Shown here in pieces: positions 8,741 through 18,529 of a DNA stretch of 33,993 nucleotides; the stretch's first letter is position 1; every line of letters begins with the position of its first letter. This stretch comes from Chara braunii (taxonomy: Eukaryota > Streptophyta > Charophyceae > Charales > Characeae). A program made the translations under genes and the position numbers. The stretch covers positions 4,662,967-4,696,959 of the forward strand of contig BFEA01000007.1 in NCBI GenBank assembly GCA_003427395.1, written 5' to 3'. Below the pieces are notes generated by a model. That model saw nothing but the letters and a program-made list of their open reading frames with translations, was not told where the DNA came from and did not search any database.

Positions 8741-9417
8741 GCCTATCCCCTCGCCTTATGGATGTGCACTCACCCCATGGTACTTGCTAAGTTTGTCTCT
8801 CTTCTTTCTGCATCGAGTCTTTTATGTCCGGGTGATAGGAACTCCGTGTATGTGGTCATAGAGCTGTGTTGATCAACCCCACATGGGCTGAGTAGGGATG
8901 CTGTCCACGTTTGACGACTGACACGTCCGGGAGGACTAACCCTTCCAAGGACCGGTATAGACCGGCGGGCTGCTCAGTGTGGGATGATTGGCCCAAAATC
9001 CGAGTTGTGGGCTGGACGACCGACTGTCTAAGTCTTGGGAGGACTTGCTGATCGCGTCGTCCTGTTTGCGACGTTAAGAATTCCTGAGGAGTTATGGGGG
9101 ATCTCCTTAAATGCCTCCTGATCAGCAGTGAAGTCCTGCAGTGACAACCATGGCTATAGGTCTAGGCTAGAGACCCTAGTTGAGAGGGTTTTGAACCAGA
9201 GTGAAAGCTAGGTGGGTTGACCGCAGGTGCAGGGCATTTGGTTCGAGGATTGTGAAGGACAGTGGTGGCAAAAGCTTCCGTCGGCTGTGGTAACCTGGCT
9301 GGAACGAAAGGGAGGACTCTGTGGTCCATAGAGAGTTAGTCAGTTAGTTAGTCCGTCAGTGGGTGGAAGTCTAAGTGGTGAGGTGTGGAACTGTCACTTG
9401 GTTGTGCACCTTTCACC
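8741..9417. other. Putative untranslated leader of E2
   Basis: No open frame with a domain. Its position between an LTR-like region and the gag start suggests an element leader. Confidence 0.3.
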
Positions 9418-10200
9418 ATGGCGGAGACACGTAGCAATACGAGCACCACCCCGTATACAAAGGCTCAAGAAGAGCAAGCCGCCGCCCTGCTAAAAGAGAG
9501 AAAAGAAAAGGAGGCAAAGGAAGAGTTGATTAAGCAGGCCAAGAAGTTGGCCTTATTGGAGGAGTAGGCGCCAAAGAAGAAGAAGCCCGCCCTGCTAAAA
9601 GAGAAAAGAAAAGGAGGCGAAGAAAGAGTTGATTAAGCAGGCCAAGAAGTTGGCCTTATTGGAGGAGCAGGCGCCAAAGAAGAAGAAACTGGAGGAGGAG
9701 ATGGAGAAGTTAAAGAAAGAAGAAGAGGAAAAGTTAAAGGCGGTAGAAGAAGAGGAAGTGGAAGTGGAAGAAGTCCCCTTAGAGAGAAAAGGCAGAAGGG
9801 AAAGAGGGGAATCAAGTGGCACGAAGAAGAAAGATGAGTGGATGGAGAAGAAAGTTTAAGAGTGGGTTGCCAATCTGTCCCTGGGCAGAACAAGAGGCGG
9901 TGGTAAGGGAGTTAAGAGGCAAAAGAAGATTCCCTATGCCACCAAACAATTGAAGAAGAAAGAAGATTAGAGTGGGAATTACGCCTCACCAGAGAGAAGA
10001 GGCAACGTTTGGAGGCAGCAGATAAGATGGAGAAGGAGTTAAGGGTGATAAATGAGCAAAGAAGGGAGAAGGAAAGCCAGGCAGAATTGTTGGGCAAAAT
10101 AAACGTTATGGCTAGAAATATAGAACTCTTGGCAAAGGCCCAACGGGAACAATATCAGTTCGTCAGGGACAAGATATAGCCTTACAATCCATACGCCTGG
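9418..10200 (+). pseudogene. gag: E2 gag N-terminal, Lys/Glu-rich coiled-coil region
   Basis: The ATG at 9418 opens a frame that soon becomes a highly charged Lys/Glu-rich segment, predicted by eye to form a coiled coil. A TAG at about 9565 ends the first frame. Then a tandem duplication of about 105 bp restarts the same charged sequence, which runs to about 9859 with no recognisable domain. Several more stops lie at 9860-10200, where the three frames must be patched together. Charged N-terminal regions ahead of the capsid are common in this element group. The start is chosen because no coding similarity is visible upstream. Confidence 0.6.
9484..9687 (+). repeat. Imperfect tandem duplication, about 105-bp period
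   Basis: Unit 1 starts at 9484 and unit 2 at 9589, both with gccctgctaaaa. The units share most of their length, with small indels, and differ at the TAG (unit 1) versus CAG (unit 2) near their ends. The duplication lies in the E2 gag coiled-coil region. Confidence 0.85.
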
Positions 10201-10223
10201 GATTTAGGCAGTTCACACGTGAA

Positions 10224-11390
10224 ATGATGATGCACGTGGGCACAAAAATGAAAGCGAGGATAGAAAACACGGAGCGATTTTGCACAGGCGCCATAGAAGG
10301 CGCAAAGCTTGCTATTCCAAAGGAGGAAGCTCGTCCTCGTAGAGAGCCGGTCAAGGTAAAATTACTTGATTCCTACAGTTGGAAAAAGGAATACAACTTT
10401 GATAACTGGGAGGCGAACGTAAATTCGTACATTCACCTGCAGAAGATCCTACCCGAGGAACAAGTCCTCATCGCCTTCCACGCCGTAAGAGACAAAGCAT
10501 CTCGCTTCGCCATATCGTTTGTTCGTGCTGCACAATGTGACAATAATATGGTAGCCTACTCCAAGATCACCCCCCTTCTTGAATTCTTCAAGTTGCTTCT
10601 GGAAAGATTCGCAGATACCACTCGGGACCTTAGGGCCTCTGACAAGCTACAAACCATCCACTCTCGTCAGTGGAAGAGTGCGAGGGCACTTTAGGGAGTT
10701 ATGGACGAGTTGGTTGCTGTCCCTGGCCATGGGGTCACTGAGACCCAATTAGTTCAATTGTTCTTCCGTGCCATGCCGGATGCTTTGCACGGGCACTTCT
10801 TCGAGCTGAGCAAACAACCCACCATGACCTACGATACATTGAGTAGGGAGGTGGTAAATTTTGAAGCCCAATCCATGCCAGCATTGACTTTCTGGCACAA
10901 AGATCTGGACGAAGGGCAAAAATGGAAAGGTTGTACCATCGCTGGCCAAGTTAGGGCCAAGGATCACCCGATCCTCACGTTGGATGAAGGTGGTCCCCTA
11001 CAGTCAGATAGAGTGGGGCCTAGAGGAGGAGGGCAGTGGCAGTGGTCAGGGGAGAACTTATGTTGCTGTCGCGGCTGGAGGGAGGCCGCAAGGAAGAGGA
11101 GGAGGCCGGGGCCAAGAGGGTCGGGCCTTCGGTGGTCGAGGGCAGGGCGCTCAAGGGGTGGCAGAGGAAGCGGCCAACAGGGAGCAAGGGGTCAAGGTCC
11201 CCTGCAAAACCGTCCTCGTCCTAATCGATCACCTCACAAGAGGGTTGAATGGCACCCTGACTTGTCACAAGGTAGGCGTTGGGAAGAGTTGGGCTGAGAA
11301 AAAACCGTATGGCAGAAAAGGATAGACCATGATCAATGTATTTATTGCGGTGCTCCGGGGCACATATCAAATACAGAGATGCCCGGCGAG
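10224..11390 (+). pseudogene. gag: E2 gag capsid region, RGG box and broken knuckle
   Basis: Retrotransposon gag capsid-like sequence runs from about 10345 (DSYSWKKEYNFDNWEANVNSYIHLQ) through the LQTIHSRQWKSARAL motif at about 10648-10692. A TAG follows at 10693. The same frame then gives MDELVAVPGHGVTETQLVQLFFRAMP and on to about 10960. A Gly/Arg-rich stretch with GRGG-type repeats follows to about 11190. The zinc knuckle near 11342-11375 keeps CX2CX4H but has lost its last Cys, with a small frame disturbance at that point. Gag would form the particle. The copy is non-functional, with at least one stop plus frameshifts. Confidence 0.8.
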
Positions 11391-11525
11391 CTGCTGCACA
11401 AGCAGCAAAAGGCAACCGCCGGTAGGGGTCGCAACTGCCGTTACCCTAGACCATGTGGAGAAGAGTGCGCGCACCACAGAGAAACTCCCAAACCACATGT
11501 GTCTATGTTAGAGGTTGCTGCCCAG

Positions 11526-12424
11526 TGCGAGGCCACTGCCTCTTTGAGCCCCATAAGGCCGCATTTTGGCTGGCCGTCGGCGCCCTAAGTGAAGGCAGGC
11601 TCGACGAGGCCCTCAGGGCCCTTTTCTGGCCACCACGCAACTCAGGGAAATTCAGGCAGTTGCGCAACAGCAGTTGGTTGAGTGAATCTAGGCCCTGGGC
11701 CGCCTGTGTGTATGTATGTGAAGCAGGCCTTGGGCTGGATACGGGTACCGGGCCAAGCCGAAGGCATTTGGGCACATGCAACCACTTCAGGCCCAAGGCC
11801 TGCTCTCGTCGTGCTGGGCCTCAGGCTACTGGGGCCTACTGGAAGCTTCCTGGGATTGGATGCAGGCAGGCCACTTCGATGTAGGAAAGGGTCTGCCTCC
11901 TCATTCGACATTCGGGTGCTGGCTGCATGCTGCGCTATTTGCTGGCTGGCGCCTACTCTCTCACGGGCGAGCAGGGAAGGAGCACGCAGCCATAGCCGAG
12001 CTGCGCTCCTGTAAGCTGGGTGAGGTGCAGGGTGGTCCTTGGGTGCTAGTGGCATCTGTGAGTTGGGGAACGAGGTTGTGAGTGTAGCGCGAGACATACC
12101 TGGTGCTGGAAGCGTGCGACATTGGTCGCCATATGCTCGTACTTCGGAAATGTTGTTGACGTCATCTTTCGGCTTTGTAAAATAGGCTAGATAGGATTTG
12201 CCACATGTAGTTTGGGCGCCGAGCGCCAGAAAGGATGTCAACTCTGGTTCTTCGTTGATGATGATGGGACTATTTCAGCATTGTCAATTATGAACTCTTG
12301 GTGTGTTTTGATTTGGTGAGTCTCGTGATGCAATTCTGTTGTTGGTTCGAGGTCACGACTATCTGGACTCATATGTATGATGCTGTTTGATTGCTGAAGT
12401 TCGCTATTGCTCATCTTCCTTGCA
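11526..12424 (+). repeat. E3 5' LTR
   Basis: It matches 18530-19429 along its whole length; identity stops at TTGCA, directly before the PBS. It contains GCAGCCATAGCCGAGCTGCG (11986-12005) and the hairpin GGCGCCGAGCGCC (12215-12227). Differences from the 3' LTR are mostly transitions, strongly biased to T here versus C there. Confidence 0.95.
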
Positions 12425-12427
12425 ATT

Positions 12428-12439
12428 TGGTATCGGAGC
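12428..12439 (+). promoter_or_regulatory. E3 primer-binding site (tRNA-iMet type)
   Basis: TGGTATCGGAGC lies three bases after the 5' LTR. It matches the common plant LTR-element PBS TGGTATCAGAGC, complementary to the 3' end of initiator tRNA-Met, with one mismatch. Confidence 0.85.
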
Positions 12440-13669
12440 TGTGGTACGGTTGCGCTCATCTGGCGCTTGTCTTCTGCCTTATGCGGTACATACATGCGGT
12501 CTGCTGGGCGAGTTCGGTCGTAAGTGGTGTGTAGTGAGGAGGGTGGAGACGAGTGTAGTGGCGACACAGGAGGTGAGCGGATCGCCAGGAAGGCTACGTG
12601 AGGGGAATGTGGTTTGGACAGTGTGATGAGAACTATCTAATGTGCGATTGATGCTGAGGTGGAACGGCGAGATAATGCTGGTTGTCCCGATGCAGTGACT
12701 GGTCATCGCAATCGCCATTTGGTCATCTGGTGAGATTATCTTTGTGGTTGGGGGCAGCTAAATGAGGTACGTTGCTCTTAACCTTATCTTCCCTCTCCGA
12801 CACTTCTTACCGTGAGGTTGTGTTCCTTCTTGAGAGTCCTCTCATCGTGAGGTGTCGAGTGCGCTCAACCTTGAGAGTCGACAGTGTTCACGTGGAGCAT
12901 CTGGGTGGAGATGGGCGGAGCTTTCTGAAGGGCCGTGGACGAAGCACTGGGTCACGGTCCGCATGCCTTGCTGCTTGTCCTTTGTTCGGCTTGCTGCGTT
13001 GCCAGATGGGTACTACTGGGCAGGCCAGCCCTACAGGAAAGACGAGCACCCGACGTCTATAAATAAACACGGGAAGGGGATATCACTGGCTGTGATCGTT
13101 GTCCTGCTTCGACGTAAAATAATTCGTGATGTCACTTGGGGGCGGATGTTGAAATGCCTCTGGATCAGCCAGTGATGTAAGGCTCGCGGCACGCCGAGGA
13201 TAAATATACGTGCAAGGTTGGCCAGTTCAGCAGATACTCGGGGCACAGGGGTGGGCCGGACACACACCCTTAGACACGTGACGCTCTCCAGATTGCATAG
13301 GGACGCTGACGTCAAGTGATACTCAGGGGAACTAAGGGAGGGGTTGATTCCAGGTGATAAGTTGGAAAAAATTCCATGTTGTCCTATTCACACAAATGAT
13401 TCTATTTTTATGTTTTTGATTAGTTAGGTGTACAACCATTGACATCTGACAGACAACATTAGTTAGAATTGTTTATTGTTCCTGGTGCTTTTGTTTGCGG
13501 ACTAGTCAGACTAAAAATAGTTTCGTTTGTAGGAATCTGGACTTAAGTGTTAGAACCCGAATGTATCTGTTCCAGAATAAGTATTTATTTATTTTAAATT
13601 GGTATGTGCACTCTGTTGCGGTAGGCATCTTGGATGACCTAGTGTAGACGGTGCACAGTGCTGTAGCAT
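12440..13669 (+). other. E3 untranslated leader
   Basis: About 1.2 kb between PBS and gag, with no domain-bearing frame. A TATAAATA lies at 13059-13066, but I have no reason to treat it as a promoter. Confidence 0.6.
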
Positions 13670-15277
13670 ATGAGCAACACCGAGGACACATCACAGGACG
13701 ACCGGATCTTGCGATCAGCTACGCCCGATAGCCCACGTGTCCCAAGGACTGGAGGGTGGTAGGATTTCGTTCCGACAGCTTAGGGAGAGGCAGCAACAGC
13801 AGAGGAGAGTTAGAGCATCCGAGGCCAGCAGGGCTTTAGCTAGCGAGGCCGCTGCTACAGCAGCCATGGCCACTTCAGCTATGGTCACTTCTGCACAACA
13901 GACTTCCCAGGCAAGCAATTCAGGTATCGTCCGGTCAACGGTCGCGCAGACCGTGTCAGTCTACTGGTGTGATGGCAAGCCATGCATTGGTGTTGACCCC
14001 AGAGGATGTCGCCATCCAGCAGGCAGCCTACAACGGGCATTAGGAGAGAGAAAAGCGGAGAAGGAGAAGATGATTAGAAGAAGAGCCAGGATGCACCGAA
14101 GAGGGGCAGACATAGAGGAGTTAGAGACGATGGACCTGACGAACATGGTCATGTGAGGGTAGTTAGGAGGGCCCTGCTAGGAGTAATAGAGATGCAGGAG
14201 CATCAGACTACCATCCTTCAGGATATCCAGCAGAGCCTAGCCATTCTGGCAAGGCGTTCTCAGGCAGCACCATCACCATCCGAGCCTGGTGCCTGGCCCG
14301 TGGCATATCCTCCTTTTTCTGTCCCATCGGTGAGAGGGGTATCCCCATATGTAGCCCCGTCATCGGTTGCTATCGCTTCTCTGGGCATGTCGCTAACAGG
14401 AGGGGTATCGGCAGGGACTAGTTTGCAGGTTCTTGTTCAGACAGTGTTCACCCAAACTCCGTCAGAGGTTGCAGTCACCACACGGCCTGCTGTCTCGCAA
14501 CCTGTGCAGCCGCAGGGCACACAGCCCCAGCAGCTAGCACAACAACTTGTATCATCGGGTCCACAACCTGCAGTGGTGCAGGGACCGGGACAAACACAGT
14601 GGGTTCCAAAGACGGCCATCGCCGCTGCTAAACCTTTCACAGGGGATAAGAGGGGCGAAGACCTCGACACGTGGTTGAGGGCAGTGTCGGTCTACGTCAG
14701 GTGTAAACTTACCTTGCCGCACAAAGAAGTGCTTGTGGCTGCTTCCTACCTAGAGGGTAGTGCAGCGAGATGGTTGAGTGGTTTAGTGCAGCTTCAGGGG
14801 TATGGTCATGACTTCCGCTCTTGGGCAGCCACCCATAAATTGGATGACTTCCTGAAGATGGTGGAGGAAAGGTGGCACGATCCTCAAGAGGCCCAAAGGG
14901 CCACTGATGCGATCCTAACACTACACACACGACAGTTTAAGTCAGCAAGGGAAGCCACTGACGCTGTGGAGCGTCTGATGTGTCCCCCTGGGGTGCGCTA
15001 CGACCCCCAGGTTCTCCTTACCTCGTACTTGAGATGCTTTTCTCAGCCTCTCAGGAACCAGTTGGCAAGGGAGGCTAAGATAGGGCATGGACAGGCACCC
15101 ACTACGGATGGGAGGAAAAAGACACTGCCTCCTAACTGGAAGGCGAAGGGTCGCTTAATGTTTGTCGATAATGATGGTTCCACTATCGAAGTCGACGAAC
15201 ACTTCCAGGAGGGAGTAGGTTCAGAGGTGGGCAGCGTGGAAACTTCAGAGTCGACGAACACTTCCAGGAGGGAGTAG
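13670..15277 (+). pseudogene. gag: E3 gag (N-terminal, capsid)
   Basis: The likely start is the ATG at 13670, opening MSNTEDTSQDDRILRSATPD in frame 2. The reading moves to frame 0 near 13757, for a Gln/Arg/Ala-rich stretch up to the stop at 14154-14156, and back to frame 2 at about 14150. This looks like two compensating indels. From about 14600 the capsid-like domain is clear (KPFTGDKRGEDLDTWLRAV ... AASYLEGSAARWLSGL ... RQFKSAREATDAVERLM). It ends at a stop at 15275-15277 created within a 59-bp tandem duplication. The Pro/Gln/Val-rich linker at about 14260-14600 has no recognised domain. Gag would assemble the particle; this copy cannot do so. Confidence 0.8.
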
Positions 15278-15308
15278 GTCCAGAGGTGGGCAGCGTAGAA
15301 ACTTCAGA
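15191..15308 (+). repeat. 59-bp tandem duplication in E3 gag
   Basis: Units 15191-15249 and 15250-15308 begin gtcgacgaacacttcc and differ at only two bases. 59 is not a multiple of three, so the second copy shifts frame and introduces a stop ahead of the RGG/knuckle part. Confidence 0.95.
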
Positions 15309-15525
15309 GGGTGGAGTGGTCGCTGTCGTAGCTCAAAAAGGAATGCGACCGGTAGACGTCGTGGAGGTTCCCGGTGTAGGAGTCAAGTTGACCCCAATGC
15401 TCCTCCATGGGAGAAAGCGGGTCTTACAGAGGACGTGTGGAGAGATCGTTACCCACGACAGGCCTGTATTCGTTGTGGTCAATATGGCCACAACCAATTC
15501 AAGTACCGCAATAAGAAAGTGACAG
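15255..15525 (+). pseudogene. gag: E3 gag RGG box and mutated CCHC knuckle
   Basis: In the frame of 15465, an Arg/Gly/Ser-rich segment is followed by DPNAPPWEKAGLTEDVWRDR and a knuckle starting CIRCGQYGH at 15465. The pattern is CX2CX4HX4 with the final Cys replaced by Tyr (TAC where TGC/TGT is expected). The stop is soon after, near 15549. The E2 knuckle also lacks its last Cys. Confidence 0.75.
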
Positions 15526-15661
15526 AAAAGATCCCGCCTACGATGGGGTAGGTGTTGGGATCCTCTCATCCCGTTGGTAGCAATGTTGCCAGTACTTCTG
15601 GCAGTGCTCCGGGAAACACGTCGGGCCAGTAGGAATAGTAGCTGATCTTGCTACGGTCGAG

Positions 15662-16230
15662 GTGGTGGAGACACCCTCACCATCTCGAGAGATGGCCCAA
15701 GCTACTGACTCCAGCGTCGTCCCGCAAACACGTTCAGACCCATCGAGCCTCTGTTCGATGAATGTGTTCGAGTCCTTAGAGGAGTTAGAGGTGGAGTGGT
15801 CTAGATCAGACCCGCTAGCTTCTTGGATGGCCTTAGTCAAAGCCCGTAAGGGTGAGATGTTCGTCAGCGAGGTTGTTATTGGCGGCTGCAAGGCCGGGGC
15901 CTATTATAACACTTGCTCGACACGAAACTTTATTAATCGCGCGTGCGTTGAGAGACTGCGCTTACAGGGGCAAGTGCAACGCCTGAGTCGACCTGTGCCA
16001 ACAAACAGCGCATGGTAGTCCATGACTACCTCCAGGATGTTGAGTGTTGTTTCCCGTATGCGGGAGGGGACTTGAGACATCGTGTCTCAATCCTAGTAAG
16101 TGACGAGCTCCCAATGGATATGTTACTAGGTATGTACTACCTCTCTGTGGCATAGCCCGAGTTTGACTGGGATCGAAAAGTGGTCAAACACACTTTGCCA
16201 GGAGGAGGGACCGCTAGATTAACATAAGTT
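15662..16230 (+). pseudogene. E3 protease with destroyed active site
   Basis: The protease core is recognisable from ..GEMFVSEVVIGGCKAGAYYNTCSTRNFIN (about 15850-15940). In active gypsy proteases the NTC here reads D-S/T-G, so the catalytic Asp has become Asn (AAC, a G-to-A change from GAC) and the Gly has become Cys. The frame ends at 16018. The rest of the domain, including a DELPMDMLLGMYYL-like motif near 16100-16140, continues in another frame with stops. The protease is therefore dead by residue change as well as by frameshift. Confidence 0.8.
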
Positions 16231-16263
16231 CAAGCTAGTAGTCTGATCGAGTCCCATGGATGC

Positions 16264-16884
16264 ATGTGTGCGGCCGCGTTTTATAACTATTATAAGCAAA
16301 ATCATGAGGAGGGTATGTATTTAGTTTATGTGTCTTCTGCAGGCGACCCAGTGAAAATGCCGCCGGAGATAGAGGGAGTAGTTGCTAAGTACCCTGATCT
16401 ATTTGAAGAACCGACAGGGGTTGTTGAGAGGGAGGTCGTCCACGCGATAGAGATTATCCCAGGGTCTAGTATTCCGAAGGGTAGGATCTATCGGATGTCT
16501 CCAGGCGAGCTTGATGAGCTTCGCCGCCAACTCAAGGAACTCGTAGAGAAGGGTTGGATCCGGCCGAGTGTCTCTCCTTATGGGTCTCCAGTTCTATTTG
16601 TGCCTAAGAAGGAGGGTACTCTTAGGATGTGCATTGACTATAGGGGCGTCAATGCCATCACCGTTAAAAATAGAGAGCCCCTACCGCACATCGATGATCT
16701 GTTAGATAGAGGGCAAGGGTGTCGGTTCTTCAGTAAGATAGATCTGAAGTTCGGGTACCATCAGATTGCAATCCGGCCCGAGGATCAGCACAAAACCGCT
16801 TTCCAGACCAGGTACGGTCTGTACGAGTTTGTGGTGATGCCTTTTGGCCTTTGCAATGCTCCTGGCACCTTTCAGCACGTATGA
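16264..16884 (+). pseudogene. E3 reverse transcriptase, N-terminal half only
   Basis: An intact frame reads the start of gypsy [69 protein letters not shown] (first catalytic Asp present) and [14 protein letters not shown]. It stops at a TGA at 16882-16884. Directly at this point the sequence jumps to the end of RNase H. The YxDD box, thumb, connection and nearly all of RNase H, about 350 residues in relatives, are gone. The pre-RT part carries a [20 protein letters not shown] motif typical of the protease-RT linker. Confidence 0.9.
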
Positions 16885-17790
16885 AAGGGGAGTATAACAA
16901 GGTTGTGGATGCCTTGTCACGTAGACCTGATTTCTCAGGTGCGCTGATTACTGAGTTCAATCTGATGGACCATGTTACTCAATCCTTGGTGGAAGCCTAT
17001 TGCAAGGACCAGTTCATGTCCGAGATCATACGCAGACTTCAGGCAAAGGACAAGAAGACCTCTGCCGAGTTTGAGTTGGTCAATGGCTTGCTGTTCCTTA
17101 AGAAGGATGGGAATAAACGATTGTGTGTCCCAAGTAGCGAGTCTTTGCGCAGTTTGTTTTTTGGTGAGTGCCATGATGCCACCGGCCATTTTGGATATAA
17201 GAAGACCGCAACCAACTTGCTGCAGCGATTCTGGTGGCCCACGATGATGCGAGATACCCAGGTGTACGTGGAGACTTGTCAAGTTTGCCAACGGGACAAG
17301 CCACGTACTCAGGCTCCTCTTGGGCTTTTGAAGCCCCTTCCGATTCCGGAACGGCCTGGCGAGAGTCTGTCCATGGATCTCATGGATACTTTGATCACCA
17401 ACAAGAGTGGGATGCGTCACATCTTCGTCATCGTGGATAGTTCTAGTAAATATGCTAGGTTAGTACCAATGCCGGAAACAACAAAGACGGAGTATGTGAT
17501 CGGGATGTTCAAAGAGAATTGGGTGAGGGACTTCGGATTACCGAAGTCTATTGTCAGTGACCGGAATGTCCGGTTTACCAGCGAGGTGTGGAAGGTCGCT
17601 GCTGCAGAGCAGGGAACTCAGTTGCAGATGACTTTTGGGAATCACCCAGAGGCCAACGGACAGGCTGAACAACTCCGCACTGTGCAACACCTGTTGAGGC
17701 ACTACATTAAGCCCAACCAAATGGACTGGGATGAAAAGCGTGCTCTCATCGCCAGCCTGACAACAATGCTGTACACAACGCCACATGGGT
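16875..17790 (+). pseudogene. E3 RNase H tail and integrase core, catalytic triad intact
   Basis: The frame begins right after the deletion with KGEYNKVVDALSRRPDF, the RNase H C-terminal tail. The H2C2 finger follows (GECHDATGHFG ... ETCQVC, about 17165-17290) with LGLLKPLPIPERPGE. The integrase core has all three DD35E residues: Asp at 17375-17377 (SMDLMD), Asp at 17559-17561 (VSDRN) and Glu at 17667-17669 (NGQAEQ), with 35 residues between the last two. This is the best preserved integrase in the window. The frame is lost at a TGA near 17790 and resumes in another frame. Confidence 0.9.
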
Positions 17791-18512
17791 GAGCCCGAAC
17801 AGTTTATTACTGACGTTCAAGCCTAGACTACCCGTTGACTTCCTCCTTCCTGAGAATCAATCAACTGCTGCACCGGGTACTTTAGAGTTTGCCTACAGAT
17901 ATGAACAGAAAATGCACCAGGCGGTAGAGCTGATGCAAAAGGCACAGGCAGCAATGATAGAGTCTGAAAATAGACACCACCGACCTTCTTCATTTCAGGT
18001 TGGGGATAGGGTTTGGGTTAAGTCTTCGGAACTTCGACAGGAGTTATGGGATCTCCCGCAAACTCATGCCCCAGTACTTCGGACCTTGGGAAGTCTTGGA
18101 CATCGTCGGGACAGATCCGGATGGGCCATCTTACGTTATCCGGATTCCTGGTCATCTCCGTACTTACCCTGTCTTTCACGCCTCCAAGCTGGCACCTTTC
18201 GAAGATACTGATCAGTTTCCATCTCGTCGCTCAATGCTGCCCCCAACGATGGATGGAGAGGTGGACATCGATGATATTGTGGATCACAAAGAGCTGCCAC
18301 TACGAAGACCAGCAGGCAGGGAACGTCCTCTGAAACCGAAGCTGCAGTACCGCGTTCGGTTCCGGCATCACATTGATCCGGAGGAGGACCACTGGTTCAC
18401 CAGGGAAGAGCTCATGCAGACCGCTCCTCAAGTTGTAACCCAATACGAGAGATCTCTGCAGAAGGGAAAAGCGCCCTATGATCGAAGACTGAGCTTCTCA
18501 GAGGACTGTTGA
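17789..18512 (+). pseudogene. E3 integrase C-terminus with chromodomain-like tail
   Basis: Two overlapping frames must be joined near 18030-18050. The first has FAYRYEQKMHQAVELMQKAQAAMIES and FQVGDRVWVKSSELR. The second has FGPWEVLDIVGTDPDGPSYVI, HLRTYPVFHASKLAPF and a chromodomain-like segment (DIDDIVDHKEL ... QYRVRFRHHIDPEEDHWFTREEL) to the stop at 18510-18512. The layout equals E1 4362-5081. The polypurine tract follows within 10 bp. Confidence 0.88.
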
Positions 18513-18516
18513 AGCT

Positions 18517-18529
18517 AAGGAGGAGGGAA
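18517..18529 (+). promoter_or_regulatory. E3 polypurine tract
   Basis: A purine-only run, AAGGAGGAGGGAA, directly abuts the TG of the 3' LTR, where the plus-strand primer of LTR elements lies. Confidence 0.85.

Larger units (their letters stand above)
9418..11525 (+). mobile_element. E2, left part: gypsy element interrupted by E3
   Basis: E2 gag runs from an ATG at 9418 to just past its zinc knuckle. It is cut at 11525 by the E3 LTR, and its protease continues at 19430 on the far side. The last four bases here (CCAG, 11522-11525) are repeated at 19430-19433. E2's RT, integrase and 3' LTR are absent, so it had lost, or later lost, everything beyond the protease. Confidence 0.85.

Noticed and set aside
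9600-9860. Lys/Glu-rich frame as a separate host gene
   Set aside because: It continues, with stops, into E2 gag and contains the tandem duplication. It is better explained as the gag N-terminus.
11453-12241. Open frames of 100-200 codons within the E3 LTRs on both strands (also 18529-19246)
   Set aside because: They occur in GC-rich LTR sequence, differ between the two LTRs in frame and length, and show no domain.
13059-13066. TATAAATA as an E3 promoter
   Set aside because: It sits in the internal leader, not in the LTR, and has no supporting elements.
14150-14156. Programmed -1 frameshift between two gag frames (ATGTGA overlap)
   Set aside because: It lies inside gag, ahead of the capsid, not at a gag-pol junction. 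There is no slippery heptamer, and the upstream frame itself seems to be reached by an earlier indel.
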